Shown piece by piece: positions 8,928-16,304 of a DNA stretch of 41,019 bases (position 1 is its first letter; every line of letters begins with the position of its first letter). Source of the stretch: Pseudomonas sp. LS-2. GTDB lineage: Bacteria; Pseudomonadota; Gammaproteobacteria; Pseudomonadales; Pseudomonadaceae. The stretch spans positions 304,058 to 345,076 of the forward strand of contig NZ_QXTJ01000015.1 in NCBI RefSeq assembly GCF_003605735.1. The letters are read 5' to 3'. The notes below the pieces were generated by a model. It was not told where the DNA came from. It did not search any database and saw only the letters and a list, made by a program, of their open reading frames with translations. The position numbers and the translations under genes were made by a program.

Positions 8928-10028
8928 CTACTCCTTAACCGCCAGTTTCACCGCCCGATTGCTGCGATCGACCGGACGAACCTGCTCGCCCTCACGCAGC
9001 ACATGAACACCTGCGGCCACCACCCAGTCGCTGGCTTGCAGACCGCTGAGCACCGGCACCGACTCCTGACCGTATGCGCCGATCTGGACCGGCGTGCGCT
9101 TGAGCGTGTTGTCGCTTTGCAGACGCCAGACGTAAGTGGCGCCGTTCTCGGCCGTTACGGCGGAAAGCGGCACCGACAGCGGTACGCTGTGCTCAGAGGC
9201 AATGAACACTCGGGCGCTCTGGCCGAGTTCGGCGGGCACCTTGCCGCCTGCGAAGGCAATGCGTGCAGCAAAGGTACGTGAGCGAGGATCGGCGGCGGGG
9301 GACAGTTCACGGATGCGACCCGCAAAGCGCTGCTCGCGTTGCGTCCACAGCTCGACCGACACCGGGTCGCCAATCTTGAAGCGCCCGTAATTCTGCTCCG
9401 GGAGGCTGATCGACACTTCACGCTCACCATCGGCGGCGAGGGTGAAAACGGTTTGTCCGGCAGCGACCACTTGCCCCACTTCCACCAAGCGCTTGGCGAC
9501 TACGCCGTCCTGCGACGCACGAAGCACGGCATAGCTGGTCTGATTGTCGGCGACCGTGAACTCTGCCTTGAGCTGCCTGAGACGAGCCTCACCGGCGCGA
9601 TAGAGATTTTCGGCGTTGTCGTATTGGGATTTGCTGACCATCTGCCGTTCCATCAGCGTCTTGTAGCGATCACGTTCGGAGCGAACCATCTGCAGGTTCG
9701 CCTCGGCGGCAGCGACCTGTGCACGAGTGGCGTCCAGTTGAAGGCGTACATCCTGGGCATCGAGTTCGGCCAACGCCTGGTTGGCCTTGACCCGCTCCCC
9801 CTCCTCGACCAGGCGCTTGCTGACCTTGCCCGGAATACGAAATGCCAGGTCAGGCTCGAATCGCGCGCGAACTTCACCGGGGTAACTGTCCATGGATTGG
9901 GACGACGGCACCGGTTGCACTACCATGGCCGGACGCACGGTGCTCGGAACGGACACTTCCTGACCGCAACCCGCCAGTATCGAAACCAGGCTGATAGGCA
10001 CGACGAGGAACAGGGCATCGCGAAACAT
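8928..10028 (-). CDS. mexJ: RND periplasmic adaptor (membrane fusion protein), MexJ type
   Basis: 366 residues from the ATG at 10028, preceded by AAGGTG; a TTG at 10046 would add six residues and is less likely. Residues 1-21 are a lipoprotein signal (SLVSILAGC, Cys21), so the adaptor is anchored in the inner membrane. The HlyD/AcrA order is visible: lipoyl half-motifs (FRIPGKVSKRLVEEGERVKANQALAELD and VLRASQDGVVAKRLVEVGQVVAAGQTVF), a coiled-coil hairpin between them, then beta-barrel (VSISLPEQNYGRFKIGDPV) and membrane-proximal domains. It bridges the MexK pump and an outer-membrane channel encoded elsewhere. It is divergent from the TetR gene mexL. Confidence 0.85.
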   Translation of the reverse strand: MFRDALFLVVPISLVSILAGCGQEVSVPSTVRPAMVVQPVPSSQSMDSYPGEVRARFEPDLAFRIPGKVSKRLVEEGERVKANQALAELDAQDVRLQLDATRAQVAAAEANLQMVRSERDRYKTLMERQMVSKSQYDNAENLYRAGEARLRQLKAEFTVADNQTSYAVLRASQDGVVAKRLVEVGQVVAAGQTVFTLAADGEREVSISLPEQNYGRFKIGDPVSVELWTQREQRFAGRIRELSPAADPRSRTFAARIAFAGGKVPAELGQSARVFIASEHSVPLSVPLSAVTAENGATYVWRLQSDNTLKRTPVQIGAYGQESVPVLSGLQASDWVVAAGVHVLREGEQVRPVDRSNRAVKLAVKE

Positions 10029-10119
10029 GGTGAGGCACCTTGGCAAGAGAGCTTGGAATAATTGTACTGGCGAGTATATTAAAAATTACCGAACTGAACA
10101 GTCCACTAATGAAACGAAT
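10029..10119. promoter_or_regulatory. mexJ-mexL divergent promoter with operator-like palindromes
   Basis: The AT-rich gap between the divergent genes holds two palindromes, TACT-GGCG-AGTA at 10065-10076 and ACTG-AA-CAGT at 10093-10102, with centres 27 bp apart. For mexL a promoter TTGGAA (10053-10058), 16 bp, TATATT (10075-10080) is plausible. For mexJ a minus-strand -10 TATACT lies at 10078-10073. Both would be covered by a repressor bound to the first palindrome, in line with MexL controlling both genes. The palindromes are seen; their role is inferred. Confidence 0.55.
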
Positions 10120-10779
10120 ATGCCTGAAGATCATTTAAACGAAGCGCCCTCGCCTACCGGCCCGGGCCGCCCCAAGGATCTGGCCAAGCGTCAGGCCATT
10201 TTGGATGCGGCAAAAAACCTCTTTGTGCGCAATGGCTACGCCAGCACCAGCATGGACGCGGTCGCCGCTGAGGCCGGGGTTTCCAAGCTCACGGTTTACA
10301 GCCACTTCAATGACAAAGAGACGCTGTTTTCCTCGGCCGTCGTGGCGCGCTGCGAAGAGCAAGTTCCTGAACTGTTCGTGGACAGGGTGCCCAATGCGTC
10401 GGTTGAAAAAGTATTGCTGGGTATTGCGAGAGGGTTTCAAACGCTGATCAACAGCCCTGAGTCGCTGGATTTGCATCGGCTGATGATTGCGCTGGGAACT
10501 CAGGACACCCATCTGTCACAGGTGTTCTTCGAGGCGGGGCCCCAACGCATCCTTCATGAAATGGAGCGGTTTCTGACCGCAGTGAACGACACCGAAGGGC
10601 TGCATTTCGATTCGCCGGTCAGTGCTGCGGGGCACTTTTTGAGCCTGATCAAGGGCGTGTGCAATTTCCGCCTGCTGATCGGCAATGGAGAGCTGCCGGA
10701 TGCCGAGTCGGGTGAGCGACACGTTCAAGAGGTGGTGGGGTTGTTTTTGAAGGCTTACAAAGCTGACGGCGGCCAATGA
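10120..10779 (+). CDS. mexL: TetR/AcrR repressor, MexL type
   Basis: 219 residues from the ATG at 10120; the frame is open further upstream, but that stretch is promoter and operator sequence. The N-terminus GRPKDLAKRQAILDAAKNLF followed by GYASTSMDAVAAEAGVSKLTVYSHF is a textbook TetR helix-turn-helix. The C-terminal half (LHRLMIALGTQDTHLSQVFFEAGPQR) matches the AefR-like TetR C-terminal domain. In P. aeruginosa MexL represses mexJK and its own gene from the shared intergenic region, and the divergent arrangement is the same here. The inducing ligand cannot be read from sequence. Confidence 0.83.
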   Translation: MPEDHLNEAPSPTGPGRPKDLAKRQAILDAAKNLFVRNGYASTSMDAVAAEAGVSKLTVYSHFNDKETLFSSAVVARCEEQVPELFVDRVPNASVEKVLLGIARGFQTLINSPESLDLHRLMIALGTQDTHLSQVFFEAGPQRILHEMERFLTAVNDTEGLHFDSPVSAAGHFLSLIKGVCNFRLLIGNGELPDAESGERHVQEVVGLFLKAYKADGGQ

Positions 10780-10784
10780 TCATT

Positions 10785-10808
10785 GTGGCAGCCGGCTTGC
10801 TGGCTCCC
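10785..10808. repeat. Solitary REP half-unit
   Basis: GTGGCAGCCGGCTTGCTGGC matches one arm of the GTAGCAGnCCGGCTTGCCGG REP family, but no inverted partner is present. It lies between the convergent mexL and rsmJ stops. Confidence 0.4.
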
Positions 10809-10830
10809 ACTGGCCAACATACGGCCGGCC

Positions 10831-11613
10831 TTACGCCTTCAGCGCCTTCTTCGGATAAATGTCATACCGACTGGATTTGCCGTCCAGCGCGTAGCTGGGC
10901 TTTGCCCCTTCGATGCACGGCGCCTTGCGTGGGCGTTTGACCACCACGCGGTGGGTCGCCAGCGCCAACGCAGCTTCAAGCAACGCCGGGGCGTCCATGT
11001 CGTCGCCCACCAAGGGCCGGAACAGGCGCATTTCCTTCTTCACCAGCGCGGTTTTCTCGCGATGGGGGAACATCGGATCAAGGTAAATGACCTGCGGCGG
11101 TTCGCCTTCCCACTGGCGAATCAGTTCGATGGAGTTGCCGGTCAGCAGCCGCATCTGACCGATGATTGGACCGACATCCAGATCCTGAGCACCACGCGCC
11201 AGGCCGTCCTCAAGCAGCGCCGCGATGATCGGCTGGCGCTCGATCAGGCTCATTTCGCAACCCAGGCTCGCCAGCACGAAGGCGTCTTTGCCCAGCCCCG
11301 CCGTAGCGTCGAGAACACGGGGACGAACACCGGGCGCTATGCCGACGGCCTTGGCGATCATCTGCCCACTGCCACCGCCGAACAACCTTCTGTGTGCCGC
11401 TTTGCCTTCGACGAAATCCACTCGCACAGGGCCCGGGACGTCATCCCCCAACTGTTGTAGCTGCAAGCCATCATCGCTCACTTGCAGGGCGAAATCCGCC
11501 TCGGCATCCTCCAGCGGCAGGCCCAGACGCTCGGCCCATTGCGCGGCTTTTTGCTGGCCGTCGGCAGTCAAGGTTTCGACCCGGATGCGGCTACCCGCCT
11601 GTTGCTCGCTCAT
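10831..11613 (-). CDS. rsmJ: 16S rRNA (guanine1516-N2)-methyltransferase RsmJ
   Basis: 260 residues from the ATG at 11613 ([15 protein letters not shown]); an upstream in-frame start would add 22 residues that do not look coding. RsmJ uses S-adenosylmethionine to methylate G1516 of 16S rRNA. The SAM-binding segment is [21 protein letters not shown], followed by the acidic ribose-binding position in IERQP. The catalytic motif [12 protein letters not shown] (DPMFP) is diagnostic for this family. It is convergent with mexL and divergent from the duplicated-domain gene at 11712. Single-gene unit. Confidence 0.93.
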   Translation of the reverse strand: MSEQQAGSRIRVETLTADGQQKAAQWAERLGLPLEDAEADFALQVSDDGLQLQQLGDDVPGPVRVDFVEGKAAHRRLFGGGSGQMIAKAVGIAPGVRPRVLDATAGLGKDAFVLASLGCEMSLIERQPIIAALLEDGLARGAQDLDVGPIIGQMRLLTGNSIELIRQWEGEPPQVIYLDPMFPHREKTALVKKEMRLFRPLVGDDMDAPALLEAALALATHRVVVKRPRKAPCIEGAKPSYALDGKSSRYDIYPKKALKA

Positions 11614-11711
11614 CGTTTCCACACGCTCAAAATTTCTTAATGATTGGCAACATCTGCCGATAACGAAAGTATCCGGCATTTTGCCAGACCCACGGCATGT
11701 ACTGAGCGCTT

Positions 11712-12338
11712 ATGTCAGACATTCAGCAAACATCCTCGATAGGCTATTTGACGTACGCAGGTGACTACAGCGTACGCAATACCGAAACCCTGAGCGGCGT
11801 CACGCAGCTCTGGCAGGACGCGTTTGCCCGTGCGATGGCTCAGCAGGTCGATGACAACGCTGGCACCATACCTGAATACAGCGCAGCGGTAGCGACGGAC
11901 AGCATGACCGGCGAGCCTGTCGCTGGCGCCCAGACGCTGGGCAAGATCGTCGAGCAGCGCGAATGCCCGGTTCAGGACAAGGAAATCGCTCCGCCTGAGC
12001 CACTGTTCCTGCCGATTGCCGAATTCGAATGGGATCTGGCCAAACCCGCCGAGCCGTTCAGCGCCGCCGAGATGATTGAGCAGCAGCGCAACCTGGAAAT
12101 CGACAGCAGTTGGGTGCGTCCAACCGTGCTCAACCCTTATGACGACAGCGTCGATCCGGGGCCAGGGCCTCAGCCTCGCCCTCTGTTCCTGCCGATCGCC
12201 GAGTTCGAATGGGACCTGGCCGACAAGCCTGCCACGCCTTACAGCGCCGAAGAGATGACCGAACAACAGCGCCATCTGGCGTTCGACAATGGCTGGGCCA
12301 GGCCAATCGTCTTGCAGAATCTGCGTATCGCGGCTTAA
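11712..12338 (+). CDS. Hypothetical protein with two near-identical C-terminal repeats
   Basis: 208 residues, family not recognised. The C-terminal half holds a tandem duplication of about 45 residues: each copy begins PLFLPIAEFEWDLA and continues with P(F/Y)SA(A/E)EM(I/T)EQQR(N/H)L, a Trp-Val/Ala-Arg-Pro segment and VL(N/Q)N. The copies start near residues 97 and 156 and are joined by a Pro/Gly-rich linker (VDPGPGPQPR). There is no signal peptide or membrane segment, and the composition is acidic, so a soluble cytoplasmic protein is likely. The ribosome binding site before the ATG is weak. The gene is divergent from rsmJ and is followed by a REP pair. The conserved repeat suggests a binding motif for a partner, but no function can be named. 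Confidence 0.75.
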   Translation: MSDIQQTSSIGYLTYAGDYSVRNTETLSGVTQLWQDAFARAMAQQVDDNAGTIPEYSAAVATDSMTGEPVAGAQTLGKIVEQRECPVQDKEIAPPEPLFLPIAEFEWDLAKPAEPFSAAEMIEQQRNLEIDSSWVRPTVLNPYDDSVDPGPGPQPRPLFLPIAEFEWDLADKPATPYSAEEMTEQQRHLAFDNGWARPIVLQNLRIAA

Positions 12339-12356
12339 TCAGCACTGACTGTCTAT

Positions 12357-12446
12357 TGTAGGAGCGCGCTTGCCCCCGATGGCTGTGGATCTGCCTCCTC
12401 ATGCGGTGACTGACGAGACGCCATCGCGGGCAAGCGCGCTCCTACA
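12357..12446. repeat. REP pair, inverted (REPIN-like)
   Basis: TGTAGGAGCGCGCTTGCCC at the left is mirrored by GGGCAAGCGCGCTCCTACA at the right, with GATGGC/GCCATC extending the dyad and about 38 bp between the arms. It separates the unknown gene from the convergent extensin-like gene. Confidence 0.85.
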
Positions 12447-12462
12447 GGTTTGGGGCCGTTAA

Positions 12463-13161
12463 CTATCGACACACCCGCCAGCGCCCCATGTCCACATGGA
12501 AATGATTTCGGTGGGCCGCGTTGTAGTCCGGCCCGAGCACCGTATTGAATTGCCTGCAGGCCCCATCCCTGACGAGCTTCAGAAACCTCCCGTCATCGCC
12601 GTCATCCTTCCAGTCCTTGAGCACTGAAATCCGACGCCCGTCTGCAAGACGAAAGCCTGCGATGTCCAGCGCATTGGCCGAAGCGTGCTGACTGAGGCGT
12701 CCCTCGCTGCGGTTATAGACGTTGCGACAGGCAAAGCTGCCCAGATGATCGATCTGTGTGACCTTCTGCCCGAACACCTCCTGCGCCGCTGGCTGAAGCG
12801 CGTGGATATCGAACAGCGCGTAGGCCACGGCGAGCGGGCAACTGGACAGGAAGCTGCTGCTCAACGCAACCGCCCCGCCTTGAATACGCAGCGTGTTGGT
12901 CAACGGGCATTTTGCGTCCGGACCGCTGTCCGCCTGGTGGGCGTAACGCAGGGTCGAGGTTTGCAGGGCCTGATCACAGAGTGACGGATCATTCTGCAGA
13001 CGCGAGAGTTTGTAGGCGGTCAGCAGGTTGGGCGCTTCGCGCACGTCCAGCGGCGCCCACGGATTCCAGCGACCCGGTACCTCGATCCAGCCACGCCAAA
13101 CCGAAACGGCAATCCCGGCGCAGATCAGCAGCAGAAGAAGGATAAAGGTAGAACCGCGCAT
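12463..13161 (-). CDS. Extensin-like C-terminal domain protein
   Basis: 232 residues. Residues 4-20 form one hydrophobic N-terminal segment (a signal anchor or uncleaved signal), so the rest is periplasmic. The domain signatures CPLTNTLRIQGGAVALSSSFLSSCPLAVA, NRSEGRLSQHASANALDIAGF and YNAAHRNHFHVDMG match the bacterial extensin-like family (PF06904). The His/Asp pattern (SQHASANALDI, HRNHFHVD) is that of LAS-type peptidoglycan metallopeptidases, suggesting a cell-wall hydrolase, though activity is not established for the family. Several paired Cys may form disulfides. The next gene to the right (DUF72) lies 39 bp upstream and reads the same way. Confidence 0.85.
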   Translation of the reverse strand: MRGSTFILLLLLICAGIAVSVWRGWIEVPGRWNPWAPLDVREAPNLLTAYKLSRLQNDPSLCDQALQTSTLRYAHQADSGPDAKCPLTNTLRIQGGAVALSSSFLSSCPLAVAYALFDIHALQPAAQEVFGQKVTQIDHLGSFACRNVYNRSEGRLSQHASANALDIAGFRLADGRRISVLKDWKDDGDDGRFLKLVRDGACRQFNTVLGPDYNAAHRNHFHVDMGRWRVCR

Positions 13162-13200
13162 GAAGGTTTCCGCTCACTGGAAGGCGTCCACCTATCGACC

Positions 13201-14073
13201 TCACAAGAGCCCGAGTTGCTCCACTTCTGGCCCGCGATCGAGCTCGGGCAGTTCAGGCAGCCCCGGCAGCAGTTTCATCAACTGCGTATGGAAACGTCGT
13301 GCAAGGTCCGGCGCCTGGATGTTGTCCGGCGTGTGCAGAAAGACATAGGGTGTGCGCCCCTCGTCGATCCAGCCAGCGACTTTCTGCGCCCACTGTTCGA
13401 CGAAGCTGTCGTTGGCGTCCAGCTCTGGACGCCCGATGAAGCGCACCTGCGGAAACTGGGTGAGTGCGGCTGGACGGGGCGGCACTTTCGGCTTCTTCGA
13501 TTGCGCATGAAGGACTGCCGGATCGCGAGAAATGCAGCTGAACAACGGTCTTGAGTCCAGGCAGATGCGTTCTGCACCACGGTCCAGCAACAGACGATTG
13601 AGCATTCGCTCTTCCTCGCCTTTGTTGAAGAACGCGATGTTGCGCACTTCGACCGCTACTGCTCTTCCTTCCAGCGCATCGATAAACGTCGCCAGCTCGC
13701 CCAGCCGACTGGGTGTGAATGTCGCCGGGAGTTGCAGCCACAGCGGTTGAACGCGCGCGCCGAGCGGAGCGAGCAGTTGCAGGAAGTTTTCGGCGGCGAT
13801 CAGGTGCTCGCGCAGATCCCCGGCGTGTGTGATGTCGCCGGGAAACTTGGCGGTAAACCGAAAGTGCTCGGGAAGGACCTGCGCCCAACGCTGCACCGTG
13901 GTGTCCTTGGGGCTGGCATAAAAGGTGGTGTTGCCTTCGACGGCATTGAAGACTTGAGCGTAGAGCTCGAGAAAATCAGTGCTGCGTGCGTCGGGCGGGT
14001 ACAGCGACTGACGCCAGGCGTTTTCACTCCAGGACGGGCAACCGATGTAGTAAGGCGGGTTGGCGACGTTCAA
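13201..14073 (-). CDS. DUF72 domain protein (TIM-barrel)
   Basis: 290 residues. The opening YYIGCPSWSENAWRQSLYP, the NAVEGNTTFYASP segment and FRFTAKFPGDITH are typical of DUF72, a TIM-barrel family related to YecE whose reaction is unknown. The start is a TTG at 14073, because a TGA in frame lies upstream and no ATG is available. This TTG overlaps the TGA stop of the gene before it (TTGA at 14073-14070), a coupling arrangement that supports the unusual start. It likely forms an operon with the 96-residue gene upstream and perhaps the extensin-like gene downstream. Confidence 0.88.
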   Translation of the reverse strand: MNVANPPYYIGCPSWSENAWRQSLYPPDARSTDFLELYAQVFNAVEGNTTFYASPKDTTVQRWAQVLPEHFRFTAKFPGDITHAGDLREHLIAAENFLQLLAPLGARVQPLWLQLPATFTPSRLGELATFIDALEGRAVAVEVRNIAFFNKGEEERMLNRLLLDRGAERICLDSRPLFSCISRDPAVLHAQSKKPKVPPRPAALTQFPQVRFIGRPELDANDSFVEQWAQKVAGWIDEGRTPYVFLHTPDNIQAPDLARRFHTQLMKLLPGLPELPELDRGPEVEQLGLL

Positions 14074-14360
14074 ACGTGAAGATCGAGCCCCGAGACTTCA
14101 AGATCCCAGTCGACGAACGTGGATGTCGTCAGATAGCTGCTCAACGCGTGAGCCACACGAGTACTTACGGCGCGAGGGAAAATGATGTCTTGCTGACGCG
14201 CAGGCACGTTCGCCGTGCTGCCGGTCTGCCGCCGAGCTGATTGAGGGACTGCTTCAACGTCATCGATCACCTCTTCGGAAGCATGATCAATCGTCGCAGA
14301 GCCTTTACGAGGCTTGCGCTTTATCGGGTACGAACGTTGTGAAGGACCATTAATCCGCAT
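14070..14360 (-). CDS. Conserved hypothetical protein coupled to the DUF72 gene
   Basis: 96 residues starting with ATG at 14360. The N-terminal half is basic and low in complexity (RSYPIKRKPRKGS), and the C-terminal half (RQQDIIFPRAVSTRVAHALSSYLTTSTFVDW) is a more regular predicted helix. I believe similar short proteins occur next to this locus in other pseudomonads, but no function is known. Its TGA overlaps the TTG start of the DUF72 gene by two bases, which argues that it is a real translated gene. About 220 bp of AT-richer DNA upstream (14361-14581) probably holds its promoter; no clear operator was seen there. Confidence 0.72.
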   Translation of the reverse strand: MRINGPSQRSYPIKRKPRKGSATIDHASEEVIDDVEAVPQSARRQTGSTANVPARQQDIIFPRAVSTRVAHALSSYLTTSTFVDWDLEVSGLDLHV

Positions 14361-14581
14361 CGATGCTTACTCGGCGTCTTGTAGTGGCAATTTAGTCTCA
14401 CGCTGCGCACTTAAGCAAATACGCGAACGATAACTAGACCACAGTTATTGCAAAACGTTTAAAGCCAGCGGGCAGAAAATGCAGATTTGTCGCCGAACGG
14501 TAGTAATGGGTGTGACTTGCGTCGCAGATTGGGCGTGTGGGAAGTGCAGCGGTACTTCAGTAACTGGATCGACAGCGCCCA

Positions 14582-15256
14582 CTAACGTGCCTTGGGAGTA
14601 GCCACCTTATCGCGCAGATAAACCGGCTGCGCATCATCGGCAACGATGGCCTCGCCGCGATGCCAGGCGAAGGTGCCCAGGGTCAACAAGTCTTGAGCGT
14701 GGGGCAGCATGCTGGCGTCCTGACCGGACAACATGACCGCAATGCGCTCGGCATAGCCCCAACCGGTGCCCGCACCGAACCACTCGCCCGAAGCGTCGCC
14801 CGGCAATGCGGCCTGCTCCGGCGGCATAACCGCTTCATCGCCCACCAGCCTCATTTCACCAGCGGTCTGGCGATAGCAACCCCAGTACACCTCGTCCATC
14901 CGCGCATCGATGGCTGCGGCAACCTGATTGACACCGTGCTCGCGATACGCACGCTGCGCCAACACTGCAAGATTGGACACCGGCAGCACCGGGCGGTCCA
15001 GACCGAACGCCAACCCCTGCACTACCCCGATGGCAATACGCACGCCGGTGAATGCACCCGGCCCACGACCGAAGGCAATAGCGTCCAGCGCTGACAGTCC
15101 AATGCCCGCCTCGGCCAGCAGGTCCTTGATCATGGGCAGGAGTTTCTGCGCGTGCAGGCGCGGGATCACCTCGTAGTGAGTCAGCACCTTGCCGTCATGC
15201 AGCAAAGCGACTGAGCAGGCTTCAGTGGCGGTGTCCAGGGCCAGCAAGGTCGTCAT
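14582..15256 (-). CDS. tsaB: tRNA t6A biosynthesis protein TsaB
   Basis: 224 residues from the ATG at 15256 (MTTLLALDTATEACSVALL). It is the ASKHA-fold scaffold of the TsaBDE complex that makes N6-threonylcarbamoyladenosine at A37 of ANN-decoding tRNAs. The motifs LALDTATEACSVAL, HAQKLLPMI and GRGPGAFTGVRIAIGVVQGLAFG are diagnostic. TsaD and TsaE are not in this window. It lies downstream of adk on the same strand but is separated from it by a strong terminator, so it probably has its own promoter in the 15257-15325 stretch. A longer frame starting at 15340 crosses the terminator and is rejected. Confidence 0.94.
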   Translation of the reverse strand: MTTLLALDTATEACSVALLHDGKVLTHYEVIPRLHAQKLLPMIKDLLAEAGIGLSALDAIAFGRGPGAFTGVRIAIGVVQGLAFGLDRPVLPVSNLAVLAQRAYREHGVNQVAAAIDARMDEVYWGCYRQTAGEMRLVGDEAVMPPEQAALPGDASGEWFGAGTGWGYAERIAVMLSGQDASMLPHAQDLLTLGTFAWHRGEAIVADDAQPVYLRDKVATPKAR

Positions 15257-15325
15257 CGGGGGTTCCACGGTTATGCAAAAGAGTGAGGTGTAAGGAGTCG
15301 TACGCAAACGTGCGGCATTATAAAC

Positions 15326-15353
15326 AACAACGGCCCGCAAGCGGGCCGTTGTT
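15326..15353 (-). terminator. Intrinsic terminator after adk
   Basis: Perfect 13-bp stem AACAACGGCCCGC / GCGGGCCGTTGTT with a 2-nt loop as written, followed on the minus strand by a T-rich tail (TTGTTTATAA). It ends adk transcription before tsaB. Confidence 0.88.
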
Positions 15354-15372
15354 CACTGCGCTGATCGAAGGA

Positions 15373-16080
<708 letters not shown>

Positions 16081-16219
16081 CTAAAAATTTAACTGACCCA
16101 ACGGCCAAAGGCTGATCAAGATACACAGCCGATTCATGCCGCACAAGACGCCAAAAGTCGCAGCAACCCGCGAAAAACCAGTAGCTTGCCAACGATCAAT
16201 ACTTTGGTAGAACCCCGCA

Positions 16220-16300
16220 CCACTTTAGAGGGATGCGTCGTTGCCAATCCCCCACGCACCGCGAGATGAAGGCTTGCACCCTCATCTTCGCGGGATTTTT
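16220..16300 (+). ncRNA. Possible small RNA in the ppc-adk gap
   Basis: The 284-bp gap between two leftward genes contains a rightward promoter-like pair, TTGCCA (16186-16191), 16 bp, TAGAAC (16208-16213). A rightward terminator-like hairpin lies at 16259-16300. Together they would give a transcript of about 80 nt that stops just before the ppc 3' end. There is no open frame of note in it. Tentative. Confidence 0.22.
16259..16300 (+). terminator. Rightward terminator-like hairpin between ppc and adk
   Basis: Arms CCGCGAGATGAAGG and CCTCATCTTCGCGG pair with two single-base bulges around a short loop, and a TTTTT run follows on the plus strand only. Neighbouring genes both read leftward, so it does not obviously serve either of them. 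Confidence 0.5.
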
Positions 16301-16304
16301 CACC

